From the NCBI GenBank assembly GCA_045654025.1, contig JAZOMO010000018.1:1-15893 (forward strand): a stretch of DNA of 15,893 bases, written 5' to 3'. Every line of letters begins with the position of its first letter. The stretch's first letter is position 1. Below, one piece after another: positions 1 through 7,223 of this stretch. The notes under the pieces were generated by a model. It searched no databases, was not told the DNA's origin, and was given only the letters and a program-made list of their open reading frames with translations. The translations under genes were made by a program, and so were the position numbers. Source of the stretch: Scatosoma sp045654025 (GTDB lineage: Bacteria; Bacillota; Clostridia; Christensenellales; Borkfalkiaceae).

Positions 1-1
1 A

Positions 2-3000
2 ACGCTTTGCGCTGGCGCTGCTCTGGAAGGGCAGAAATTTACTTACTGGGCAGACAGCAACGGCAACGTTGTGGGCACGAAGGAAACCTTAGAAGTGACC
101 GTGAGCGGCGCGGAAACTTATTCTGCTGTTTATGGTTGCGATCATACGGAAGTTGTTGACGAAGCAGTTGAGGCTACTTGTACGGCAACCGGTTTGACGG
201 CAGGCAAGCACTGCTCGGCATGCGGTGAAGTTCTCGTTGCACAGCAAGTAGTACCTGCCCTCGGCCACGACAAAGTACAGCATGGCGCTCAGGCGGCAAC
301 CTGTACGGAAAAGGGCTGGAATGCATATGAGACTTGCTCTCGTTGCGATTATACGACCTATGCAGAAATCCCTGCAAAGGGTCACACGGAAGTTGTTGAC
401 GAAGCGGTAGAAGCTACTTGTACGGCAACCGGTTTGACGGCAGGCAAGCACTGCTCGGCATGCGGTGAAGTTCTCGTTGCGCAGGAAGAAGTTCCCGCGC
501 TTGGCCACGATAAAGTACAGCACGAGGCTAAAGCGGCAACCTGTACAGAAAAGGGCTGGAACGCATACGAGACTTGTTCTCGTTGCGATTACACGACCTA
601 TGCAGAAATCCCTGCAAAGGGTCACACGGAAGTTGTTGACGAAGCGGTAGAAGCTACTTGTACGGCAACCGGTTTGACGGCAGGCAAGCACTGCTCGGTA
701 TGTAACGAAGTTCTCGTTGCGCAGACCGTAGTTCCCGCAAAGGGTCATACGGAAGTTGCTGACAAAGCAGTAGAAGCTACCTGCACCGCAACTGGTTTGA
801 CGGCAGGCAAGCACTGTTCGGTATGTAACGAAGTTCTCGTTGCGCAGACCGTAGTACCTGCAAAGGGACATACGGAAGTAATTGATGCAGCGGTTGCTCC
901 TACTTATACGCAGACGGGCTTGACGGAAGGTAAACACTGCTCGGTATGTAACGAAGTTCTTGTTGCACAGCAAGTAATTCCCGCTTTGGGCATTATCGAA
1001 TTCAACACCCTCACCGTAAACGGCTTGAACGTAAACGGTACGGTAAGCAACGCGACGACGACGTTCTCCTTTGCGGACGAAATCACCGTGGTTGGCAATG
1101 CAACGTACGTGGTTCAAAATGCAGATAAAACGGCAACGACAAACGTTGTTTCGTTGGAAGAAGGCGACAACGTATTCTACGTATTGCAAAAGAATGGCGA
1201 AGAAACGGTCGACACGTATATGGTCACCATTCGCCGTCGCCCGATGTACACGGTAACCTTCAACACGAACGGCGGTTCGGCGGTGGAAACGCAAATGGTA
1301 GAAGAAGACTCCCTTGCGACGTTGCCTGATGAAGAGCCTACGAAGACGGGTTATACCTTCAACGGCTGGGACTATGACTTCTCGATGCCTATCACGGAAA
1401 ACACCGTAATCACGGCAAGCTGGACGGAAGCTACGGCCGAGTACGTGGTAAGATACTACTTGGCGAAACTTGGCAACAGCGCGGCTTACGATAATAAAAC
1501 GGAAAGGCTTACGGGTGCGGTGGGCTCGAAGGTAACGATGACGATTAAGGAGTTTGAACACTTCACGTACGATGAAACCAAGAGTGCCAAGACCATCACC
1601 GGTACGATTAAAGCCGACGGTTCGACCGTATTAAAAGCATATTATATCCGTAACAGCTATACCGTTGAAACTGTTTGTGGCAACGAAAAAGCAGGTACGG
1701 TAACGGCTAGCGGTACGTATGAGTATGAAACGCAGCTCACGCTGACGGCAACGACGAATGCTGGTTATACTTTCAATGGCTGGTATAACGGTAAAACGCT
1801 TGTTTCCGAGGCGGAAGAATTTACAATCAAAGTAGACAAAAACGTAACTTATACGGCAGTTTGGTCGGCAAACATGGATACGACGTACACGGTTGAGTAC
1901 TACGTGAAGGAAAATGGCGCATCGGACTACGCGTTATACGAAACGGTACAACAACAAGGTGAAACGGATACGAATGTGACCGCGGAAATCAAAGAGTATT
2001 CGTCCTACACGTATGACGAAGCTAAGAGTGCGGGCACGATCAGCGGCGTAATCGCTGGTGACGGCAGCCTTGTATTAAAGGTATATTACGCGTACGACGT
2101 TAGCCAAGTTCCCACCTTAGCGTTTGAGGCGATAGAAGGCGGCGCTGAATACAAAGTCGCTGGTATCGGTGATTACGAGTCTGGTATCGTGGAAATCCCT
2201 TCAACCTACAAAGGAAAACCCGTTACCACCATCGGCACGGAGGCATTCTATCTGGTTAGAGGCGTTGGTAAGGTTGTGATTCCCAGCAGTGTTACCACGA
2301 TTGAGGATTACGCGTTTGCAAGCTGTCTTGACCTGACGGAAGTTAGCATGGGCAACGGTGTTACCTACATCGGTAAATACGCGTTTGCGTACTGCAACCA
2401 GATGGATACGATTACTCTGTCGAATAAGATTCAGGAAATTGACGAAAATGCCTTCTACGGCTGTCTTAGAGTTAAGGCGTTTGCTTTCCCTGACACCCTT
2501 ACGACGATTAGAAAAGAGGCGTTTAAGGATTGTAAGAAGGCGGAAACGATTACCTTTGGTAAGGGTATTACAATCATCGAAGATAGCGCATTCTATCGTT
2601 GCGAATCGCTGAAAGAGTTGACCATTCCCAACGGCGCGGCTACCACGATCGGCGATAGAGCGTTTATCAACTGTATCAGCTTGCGAAAGGTTACCCTTGG
2701 CAACAATGTTACATCGATTGGCGCAGAGGCGTTTAGTGTTGACGAAAGCGCTGGTTCGGGCGGCTTGAAGCTGCGTGAGCTTGTCATTGGCGACAGTGTA
2801 ACGACGATTGGCGACTATGCATTTAAAGGTTCGCGTAAGCTGTGTACGATTACCGTTGGAACCAAAGTGAAAACAATTGGTACGGAGGCATTCTTAAACT
2901 GTCATGTGTTGCGTGAGATTTGCGACAAATCTACTGCATTGTCCTTTACGAAGGGCGCGTCGACGTATGGTGGCATAGCCAAATACGCTTTCTATATTCG

Positions 3001-3649
3001 ATCGGCAAGCGCTGCAAGCAGAATTTCTTCGGATGAAAACGGACTCGTTTATTACACGGACGGCACGTCAAAGCAATTGATTTGCGTCATTCTTGACGAT
3101 ACTCAAGACCTTGTAATTCCTGATGACGTTACTGAGGTTGCTAAGTTTGCATGCTATAACGAACAATACATCACTGGTGTTACCGTCGGCGACAGCTGTA
3201 CGACAATCGGGGAAAAAGCCTTCGGAAACTGCTACAATATCCGCAAGCTGGACCTTAGTGGTAGCAAGCTTACCACTCTTAAATCGCACGCTTTCTATAA
3301 CAATCAGTCGGTTTCCCAGCTTATTATCGGCACCAGTTTGAAGACGGTCGAAGAGGCCGCGTTCTTAAAGAAGGGCGATACGAGCTCGGCGGATGGATGG
3401 AAGAACTATATGGTGTTCTACATGGGTACGTCGGCGTCGGCGTGGAATTCGTTTACGACATCTTCTTCTTTCGACACAACGAAGAACTATCACTTGACGG
3501 GTACAGACGTACCTGACGATGCGAAAGACGTTGCTCCTACGATTGCCTACTACAGGGCAACGAAGCCCAGCAGTACTACCACAAAGTACTGGAGATACGT
3601 TGACGGTGAACCTAAGTACTGGACATACAAAGACGGTCAGTGGTCATAG
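2..3649 (+). CDS. BspA-like leucine-rich-repeat surface protein with Cys repeats and InlB B-repeats (5' partial)
   Basis: The frame is open from base 2 to the TAG at 3647-3649, giving 1215 visible residues. The start and any signal peptide lie left of the window, and the GTG at base 71 is internal. Visible order: a beta-rich segment; seven Cys repeats (about residues 48-330); a cadherin-like beta region; an InlB/Listeria-Bacteroides repeat (about 415-477, with FNTNGG and GYTFNGW); a second GYTFNGW repeat near 590; two YY-type beta modules (VVRYYLAKLG, TVEYYVKENG); then a BspA-type LRR_5 array (about 717-1133) with repeated 'TIGxxAFxxC' and 'IPxxVTTI' units. The C-terminus is aromatic (KYWRYVDGEP, YWTYKDGQW), with no LPXTG motif or membrane anchor. 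Such proteins are usually secreted or surface-bound adhesins; the ligand is unknown. A hairpin lies 24 bases after the stop. Confidence is high for the architecture and low for the exact role. Confidence 0.9.
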   Translation, partial: TLCAGAALEGQKFTYWADSNGNVVGTKETLEVTVSGAETYSAVYGCDHTEVVDEAVEATCTATGLTAGKHCSACGEVLVAQQVVPALGHDKVQHGAQAATCTEKGWNAYETCSRCDYTTYAEIPAKGHTEVVDEAVEATCTATGLTAGKHCSACGEVLVAQEEVPALGHDKVQHEAKAATCTEKGWNAYETCSRCDYTTYAEIPAKGHTEVVDEAVEATCTATGLTAGKHCSVCNEVLVAQTVVPAKGHTEVADKAVEATCTATGLTAGKHCSVCNEVLVAQTVVPAKGHTEVIDAAVAPTYTQTGLTEGKHCSVCNEVLVAQQVIPALGIIEFNTLTVNGLNVNGTVSNATTTFSFADEITVVGNATYVVQNADKTATTNVVSLEEGDNVFYVLQKNGEETVDTYMVTIRRRPMYTVTFNTNGGSAVETQMVEEDSLATLPDEEPTKTGYTFNGWDYDFSMPITENTVITASWTEATAEYVVRYYLAKLGNSAAYDNKTERLTGAVGSKVTMTIKEFEHFTYDETKSAKTITGTIKADGSTVLKAYYIRNSYTVETVCGNEKAGTVTASGTYEYETQLTLTATTNAGYTFNGWYNGKTLVSEAEEFTIKVDKNVTYTAVWSANMDTTYTVEYYVKENGASDYALYETVQQQGETDTNVTAEIKEYSSYTYDEAKSAGTISGVIAGDGSLVLKVYYAYDVSQVPTLAFEAIEGGAEYKVAGIGDYESGIVEIPSTYKGKPVTTIGTEAFYLVRGVGKVVIPSSVTTIEDYAFASCLDLTEVSMGNGVTYIGKYAFAYCNQMDTITLSNKIQEIDENAFYGCLRVKAFAFPDTLTTIRKEAFKDCKKAETITFGKGITIIEDSAFYRCESLKELTIPNGAATTIGDRAFINCISLRKVTLGNNVTSIGAEAFSVDESAGSGGLKLRELVIGDSVTTIGDYAFKGSRKLCTITVGTKVKTIGTEAFLNCHVLREICDKSTALSFTKGASTYGGIAKYAFYIRSASAASRISSDENGLVYYTDGTSKQLICVILDDTQDLVIPDDVTEVAKFACYNEQYITGVTVGDSCTTIGEKAFGNCYNIRKLDLSGSKLTTLKSHAFYNNQSVSQLIIGTSLKTVEEAAFLKKGDTSSADGWKNYMVFYMGTSASAWNSFTTSSSFDTTKNYHLTGTDVPDDAKDVAPTIAYYRATKPSSTTTKYWRYVDGEPKYWTYKDGQWS
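143..991 (+). repeat. In-frame coding repeats: two 240-bp units then three 123-bp units
   Basis: Seven tandem protein repeats follow the order A B A B A A A. Type A is 41 residues, starting HTEVVDEAVEATC; type B is 39 residues, starting HDKVQHGAQAATC. Each carries C-x10-C-x2-C followed by a Pro and a GH or LG boundary. The last unit (869-991) has Tyr in place of the first Cys. The A+B pairs begin at 143 and 383; the A units begin at 623, 746 and 869. Bases 353-458 and 593-698 appear identical, which suggests recent duplication or gene conversion. The three spaced cysteines could bind metal or form disulfides; this is inference. Confidence 0.9.
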
Positions 3650-3673
3650 TTAAACAAAATAAAACGCACCCCC

Positions 3674-3707
3674 TTAGCGTGATACTCTTAACGGAGTATC
3701 ACGCTAA
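3674..3707 (+). terminator. Strong hairpin just after the surface-protein gene, possible transcription stop
   Basis: A perfect 14-bp stem (3674-3687 with 3694-3707) closes a 6-base loop, 24 bases after the stop codon of the surface-protein gene. No T-run follows it, so it is not a textbook intrinsic terminator. It may instead protect the 3' end of the mRNA or be part of the repeat island. Confidence 0.35.
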
Positions 3708-3869
3708 ACTATGATTGCCCCTGCGGGCAAGTTATCAGTTTAGAAATGCTACGCATTGTTATGATTGGCTTCGCCAAGCTTAAGATTTGATGGGCAATCA
3801 TATCATAACGTTTGCATAGCAAACTCATAACGGCGAGCAAAGCGAGCCTCATATCTCTAAACTAAAACC

Positions 3870-3927
3870 AACAGAAAAAGAGCAGACACATAAGGTTTTT
3901 ACGCCTTGCGTGTTTGCTCTTTCTGTT
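3870..3927. terminator. Probable bidirectional terminator hairpin between convergent genes
   Basis: An imperfect stem of about 24 bp (3870-3895 with 3904-3927) has an AACAGAAA arm start and a T-rich apical loop. The 3' arm is T-rich on the plus strand. The A-rich flank to its left becomes T-rich when read from the minus strand. This suits termination of both the surface-protein gene and the oppositely oriented hydrolase gene. Confidence 0.5.
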
Positions 3928-4082
3928 TGTATAGGGGTTTGGGCTTAGCCCATAAGCGCTTGACCTGTCAAATGCGATGCTCGCACTTAGCGGTGTTTTC
4001 AAATTCTCCGCTAAGAGCATCACACATTAAAGGGTGCGTTTTTATTTTAGGTTGAGATAAACCTTATTTTTGATTTATGCTT

Positions 4083-5039
4083 TTAAAAGCCGCATTCTTC
4101 TTGGAAGTCGCGCAAGGCGCCCACATAGCCTGCTTTGTCCTTTGGGAAGGCTAAACCGTGGCCTGCGCCGCGGATGGGTACTAATTTCTTTTGGCTGGGG
4201 CAGACGGCGAAAACGTCCGCGCTCATGGCGTAAGGCACGAAATCGTCTTCGTCCCCGTGTATTAGAATGAGGGGCTTTGTACACCGCTTTATCGCCTCGA
4301 TAGGGGTGGTTTCATCAAGGTTGAACTTTCCAAAGAGTTTTGCCCCTAAACGGATAAACGGGTATACCATGTCTGCGGGCAAGCGCATTTCGCGTACCAC
4401 TTTTTTGATGATTTCCTTTTGGGATGAATATCCGCAGTCCGCCATGATGCACACGACGTTATCGGGTAATGTTTCCCCTGCCGCCATCATCACCGTCGCC
4501 GCGCCCATGGAGATACCGCCGATAATCAGCTTTTTCTCCTTGCCGAATTTTTCGGTGGCGAAGTCTATCCAAGCAAGGCAATCCTTGCGCTCTAAAACCC
4601 CGAAAGTAATCACGTTACCGTCCGAACGACCACTGCCTCGTTGGTCGATAAGTAAGGCGCTTCTGCCCAGCGCGGCGCAACGCTCTACCGCCCCTGAAAG
4701 GTCGCGTTCTGCGTACCCCTGATATCCGTGAAAGAGTAGTTCCACGGGTGCGTCGGGCGCGTATTCATAATATTTTCCGCGAAGTGTCAGCCCGTCAAAG
4801 GAGGTAATCGACACGTCCTCGTGTGGACGGGAGCGCAAATCCTTCATCCAAGCAAGCATCTCCTCGTAATACGGCTCGTAAACCTTTCCCGGAGGGAATT
4901 CGTATTCGTCCGCTTTTAGAACTTTGCGTTTAGGGGAGTAAAATACTTTCATAAAACAAATGAAGGAGAGCAGCAGCCCAAGCAGGGCAACGCCTGCCGC
5001 AATCCCCGATATTAACAAAACAATCTCATACCATTCCAT
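4083..5039 (-). CDS. Membrane-anchored alpha/beta hydrolase (serine hydrolase)
   Basis: The product has 318 residues. An N-terminal hydrophobic helix (about residues 6-30) is followed by a positively charged KVFYSPKRK stretch, so the protein is probably tethered to the membrane. The N-terminal hydrophobic segment resembles a signal anchor; which side the domain faces is not certain. The alpha/beta hydrolase core shows LLFHGYQGY (oxyanion region, near 101-109), the nucleophile elbow GGISMG with Ser177, the acid in HGDEDDFVP (Asp265) and the catalytic His294 in GAGHG. All three catalytic residues are in the usual order and spacing. It resembles the YqkD-like or 'alpha/beta hydrolase with N-terminal TM' group, but substrate (ester, peptide or lipid) cannot be read from sequence. 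The ATG at 5037-5039 is preceded by GAGGTG. The gene is monocistronic with its own promoter at 5062-5090, divergent from the ATP-grasp operon. Confidence 0.92.
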   Translation of the reverse strand: MEWYEIVLLISGIAAGVALLGLLLSFICFMKVFYSPKRKVLKADEYEFPPGKVYEPYYEEMLAWMKDLRSRPHEDVSITSFDGLTLRGKYYEYAPDAPVELLFHGYQGYAERDLSGAVERCAALGRSALLIDQRGSGRSDGNVITFGVLERKDCLAWIDFATEKFGKEKKLIIGGISMGAATVMMAAGETLPDNVVCIMADCGYSSQKEIIKKVVREMRLPADMVYPFIRLGAKLFGKFNLDETTPIEAIKRCTKPLILIHGDEDDFVPYAMSADVFAVCPSQKKLVPIRGAGHGLAFPKDKAGYVGALRDFQEECGF

Positions 5040-5061
5040 ACAGACACCTCGTATGCAGGCT

Positions 5062-5090
5062 ATTATACCACTTATTTCCTAATTTTGCAA
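5062..5090 (-). promoter_or_regulatory. Sigma-A promoter of the hydrolase gene
   Basis: Read on the minus strand, TTGCAA (5085-5090) and a perfect TATAAT (5062-5067) are separated by 17 bases. Transcription should start about 15 bases before the hydrolase ATG at 5039, leaving a very short leader that contains the GAGGTG ribosome binding site. Confidence 0.8.
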
Positions 5091-5110
5091 GTGCGAAAAG
5101 AAGAAAAGTG

Positions 5111-5139
5111 TTGCAAATATCCAAAAATCGTGGTATACT
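5111..5139 (+). promoter_or_regulatory. Sigma-A promoter of the ATP-grasp operon
   Basis: TTGCAA (5111-5116) and TATACT (5134-5139) are 17 bases apart, with a G-rich TGG before the -10 as in the uvrB promoter. It stands back to back with the hydrolase promoter; the two -35 boxes are 20 bases apart. The predicted start is at or next to the left end of the MITE-like element at 5145, so nearly the whole leader is that element. Confidence 0.75.
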
Positions 5140-5144
5140 GAATG

Positions 5145-5424
5145 TAACCAAAGCAATATAATTCAAACCAGCCCAAAAGTCATCTTTTGAACGCTTTATG
5201 GCTTGTCGTCATCATAATACGTTGGTATAATTTCTTCCTTCGCGCCAAAAATCATTTCAAAATCCGAACTTTTGGGTGCAAAGCAATTTTATAGCGAGAA
5301 AATTTTCGTCCTTCTACAAGGCAAAAGCCGCAGGTAAACCTGCACGGTTTATCAAGGGTTTGGGCGAAGTAGAAGGCAAAATTTACCGCTAAAAATCTTG
5401 GTTCGGATTATATTGCTTTGGTTA
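5145..5424. mobile_element. MITE-like element A in the leader of the ATP-grasp operon
   Basis: This 280-base element has terminal inverted repeats at 5145-5170 and 5399-5424. They start TAACCAAAGCAATATAAT and match at 24 of 26 positions. The outermost TA on each side (5145-5146, 5423-5424) fits a TA target duplication, as used by IS630/Tc1-type transposases. No transposase is encoded. About 155 bases of its right part are copied in inverse orientation at 7224-7380 with roughly 85-90% identity by eye. It contains a palindrome GCAGGTAAACCTGC within 5329-5342. The ribosome binding site AAGGAGG (5430-5436) begins 6 bases after it. This stretch has no open frame of note. Confidence 0.8.
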
Positions 5425-5446
5425 AACACAAGGAGGAGAAACGGCT

Positions 5447-6313
5447 ATGCGCGGCTGGTTGATTGTCAACGGATTTTTACAATCGAATAAGTTTTCCGAG
5501 TTGTACGACTTTTTGCAAAATGCGGCGGAAAGCGAAGGGATAGAGCTGTCCGTCAAAACCTCTACCGAGTTGTTCTCTGCCTTGGACCAGGGGATTTGCG
5601 GCGACGAAAAGCCCGATTTTGCCCTCTTTTGGGATAAGGATTACGTCTTGGCAAAGCGTTTGGAACAAGAGGGCGTTGCCCTGTTTAACAGCGCTGAAGC
5701 GATGCGGATTTGCGACGATAAGGCGCTGACGGCGGTGGCTCTGCGTGGCAAGGCGCGTATGCCAAAAACGCTGATTGCCCCCAAGACGTTCGAGGGGGTG
5801 GGCTACGGCGACGCCAAATGGTTGCATGGGGCGATAGAAACCCTGGGTTTTCCGATGGTCGTCAAAGAGGCGTGCGGCTCGTTTGGCAAGCAGGTGTACC
5901 TTGTAGAGTATGAAGACGAACTCAAACGGCTGGTGGGGAATATGGGCTACAAGCCCTTCCTTTTGCAGGAATTTATCGAAAATAGCAGGGGTCGCGACGT
6001 GCGTATCAACGTGGTGGGCGGCCGAGTTTTCTGCGCGATTTTGCGTGAAAATACCGAGGATTTCCGTTCAAATATTACGGGCGGCGGTGTCGGACGGGCG
6101 TACGTGCCGAGTGAGGCGCAAGCAGAGCTTGCGTTGACCGCTTGCAGGGAGCTTGGTCTTGATTTTGCAGGGGTGGACGTGCTGTTTGGCGAGGACGATC
6201 AGCCCATTTTGTGCGAGGTGAATAGCAACCCTCATTTTAAGAGTACCTTCGATTGCACGGGCATGGATATGAGCGTGGCAATTCTTCGTTATATCAAGGA
6301 GAAACTGTCGTGA
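5447..6313 (+). CDS. RimK-like ATP-grasp ligase, first of an overlapping pair
   Basis: The product has 288 residues. An N-terminal pre-ATP-grasp domain (about 1-100, starting MRGWLIVNG) precedes the ATP-grasp fold. Visible features are the nucleotide-binding lysine in MVVKEACGSFG (Lys140), LLQEFIE (172-178), GRDVRINVVGG (182-192), the RimK-type DFRSN (205-209) followed by a Gly-rich turn, and metal ligands in GVDVLF (Asp244) and CEVNSNPHF (Glu257, Asn259). The family (COG0189: RimK, LysX, CofF/MptN) uses ATP to form an acyl phosphate and joins a carboxylate to an amine, often adding glutamate. The substrate here is unknown. The ATG at 5447 has AAGGAGG 10 bases upstream. The stop overlaps the start of the next gene by 4 bases, so the two are translationally coupled. 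Confidence 0.9.
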   Translation: MRGWLIVNGFLQSNKFSELYDFLQNAAESEGIELSVKTSTELFSALDQGICGDEKPDFALFWDKDYVLAKRLEQEGVALFNSAEAMRICDDKALTAVALRGKARMPKTLIAPKTFEGVGYGDAKWLHGAIETLGFPMVVKEACGSFGKQVYLVEYEDELKRLVGNMGYKPFLLQEFIENSRGRDVRINVVGGRVFCAILRENTEDFRSNITGGGVGRAYVPSEAQAELALTACRELGLDFAGVDVLFGEDDQPILCEVNSNPHFKSTFDCTGMDMSVAILRYIKEKLS

Positions 6314-7122
6314 AAAAGGGCTGGTTAATCTACGACAATGAGGGCGCGAAGCGCAATGAATGGTTCATCGCCGAGTGTCAAAAGAAGGCGGAAGAGCAGG
6401 GATTGCGGTTGTCGTTGCAAATTTATGACGGCGTTTTACCGTCTGGTCCGTACCCCGATTTTGCGCTGGTGCGGACGATTTCTCCCAGTCTAAGCGCACA
6501 TTTGGTGGGGGCAGGTACGAGAATATTCAACAATTTCTCCGTTTCAGCGGTGGCGAACGACAAGTGGCTGACCTATCAGGCCGTCAGCGGAATGGGCTTG
6601 CCGACCATGCCGACGGCGTATGCGGCGGAAGCGGGGAAGGCTTCCCCTTACGGCTATCCTGTGGTGGCAAAAAGCCGCGCGGGGCACGGCGGCGCAGAGG
6701 TGTTTAAAATTGAAACCGAAAAGGCGTATCGGGCGTTTTTTAAAACGCACGCGATAGAGGACTATATCGTGCAAAAGCTGTGCTCTGAAGTCGGCGTGGA
6801 TATGCGTGTGTACGTGCTGGGCGGCGAGATTTTGGCGGCGGTGTTGCGCCGTTCGGAAACCGACTTCCGCAGCAACTTTTCCTTAGGCGGCGAGGTAAGT
6901 TTGGTAGACCCACCTGCGGAGATTTGCGAAATGGTGGAAACCTTGCAAACAAAGTTTGCCTTTGACTTTGTCGGGGTGGATTTTATCCGTGACGAGGGCA
7001 AATGGATTTTGAACGAAATCGAGGACGTCGTGGGCAGTCGAATGCTGTACAAGACGGCAAATATCGACGTCGCAGGGCTGTATTTACAGCATATAGCAAA
7101 ACAAATGGAACAAACACGGTAA
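6310..7122 (+). CDS. RimK-like ATP-grasp ligase, second paralogue with altered metal site
   Basis: I place the start at the GTG 6310-6312, giving 270 residues. It overlaps the upstream stop as GTGA and has AAGGAGA (6296-6302) 7 bases before it. This yields MKKGWLIYDN, parallel to the MRGWLIVNG start of its neighbour. The upstream in-frame ATG at 6253 would lie inside the first gene and is less likely. ATP-grasp features: PVVAKSRAGHGG (Lys121), VDMRVYVLGG (163-172), the RimK signature DFRSN (185-189) and GVDFI with Asp224. The usual E-x-N metal motif is replaced by NEIEDVVGSR, so Glu238 stands where the first paralogue has Asn259. It looks like a tandem duplication product that diverged. It may be a partner enzyme with a different acceptor, or partly regulatory; the substrate is unknown. 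Confidence 0.88.
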   Translation: MKKGWLIYDNEGAKRNEWFIAECQKKAEEQGLRLSLQIYDGVLPSGPYPDFALVRTISPSLSAHLVGAGTRIFNNFSVSAVANDKWLTYQAVSGMGLPTMPTAYAAEAGKASPYGYPVVAKSRAGHGGAEVFKIETEKAYRAFFKTHAIEDYIVQKLCSEVGVDMRVYVLGGEILAAVLRRSETDFRSNFSLGGEVSLVDPPAEICEMVETLQTKFAFDFVGVDFIRDEGKWILNEIEDVVGSRMLYKTANIDVAGLYLQHIAKQMEQTR

Positions 7123-7140
7123 ACCGTGTTTTTTCTTTTT
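7113..7140 (+). terminator. Intrinsic terminator overlapping the stop codon of the second ATP-grasp gene
   Basis: AACACGG (7113-7119) pairs with CCGTGTT (7124-7130) around a TAAA loop. A T-rich tract follows (7129-7140, interrupted by one C). The TAA stop codon (7120-7122) lies in the loop, so the last codons form the 5' arm. This ends the two-gene ATP-grasp operon. Confidence 0.85.
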
Positions 7141-7162
7141 TAAAAATTTTTTGCTTAAAGTC

Positions 7163-7191
7163 TTTACATTTACAATGTAAAATGGTATACT
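7163..7191 (+). promoter_or_regulatory. Sigma-A promoter of uvrBA
   Basis: TTTACA (7163-7168) and TATACT (7186-7191) are 17 bases apart, giving a predicted start near 7198. It lies 290 bases before the uvrB ATG, because an inserted MITE-like element fills most of the leader. A LexA-type operator starts about 5 bases after the predicted start site. Confidence 0.8.
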
Positions 7192-7202
7192 ATTGTATAT
7201 TT

Positions 7203-7216
7203 CAAACGAATGTTCG
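7203..7216. promoter_or_regulatory. LexA (SOS) operator of uvrBA
   Basis: CAAACGAATGTTCG matches the Bacillota LexA box, CGAAC-N4-GTTCG, at 9 of 10 defined positions; the one difference is A for G in the left half. It lies just after the predicted transcription start, where bound LexA would block initiation. Control of uvrB and uvrA by LexA is well established in Bacillus subtilis, which supports the assignment. Confidence 0.75.
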
Positions 7217-7223
7217 CAAACTG

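Larger units (their letters stand above)
3656..4048. repeat. Palindrome-rich intergenic island bounded by a 16-base inverted repeat
   Basis: This gene-free stretch separates two convergent genes. Its ends are AAAATAAAACGCACCC (3656-3671) and the reverse complement at 4032-4048, which has one extra A. Inside are small hairpins: 3674-3707 (14-bp stem), 3715-3730, 3745-3757, 3765-3777, 3810-3824, 3870-3927 and 3939-3949. Several are separated by GTTATGA on the left half and TCATAAC on the right half, so the island is roughly mirror-symmetric. AGTTTAGA (3737-3744) and TCTAAACT (3856-3863) also pair, as do ATGATTGCCC (3711) and GGGCAATCAT (3791). It could be a MITE or a genome-wide hairpin repeat family. 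No open frame or transposase is present. Confidence 0.7.

Noticed and set aside
143..991. CRISPR-like periodic repeats
   Set aside because: The repeats are 240 and 123 bp with no unique spacers, are in frame and encode conserved protein repeats; no cas genes are near.
89..1561. Long open frame on the minus strand opposite the surface-protein repeats (490 codons)
   Set aside because: It is antisense to clear repeat and InlB-type domains, is Arg/Cys-rich with no recognisable motif, and its length follows from repeat copying of a stop-free unit.
71..3649. GTG at base 71 as the start of the surface protein
   Set aside because: The frame continues upstream to base 2 with sensible coding sequence (GQKFTYWADSNGN), and no ribosome binding site precedes base 71.
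4267..4722. Plus-strand frame opposite the hydrolase gene (151 codons)
   Set aside because: It is a shadow of the minus-strand hydrolase, which has a full catalytic triad, promoter and ribosome binding site.
5145..5424. Conserved structured leader RNA (riboswitch) shared by the ATP-grasp and uvrBA operons
   Set aside because: The two copies are in opposite orientation relative to their genes, which suits a mobile element with inverted ends better than a sense-specific aptamer.
6253..7122. ATG at 6253 as the start of the second ATP-grasp gene
   Set aside because: It would overlap the first gene by 61 bases and add residues unlike the paralogue; the GTG at 6310 has a ribosome binding site and a 4-base overlap.
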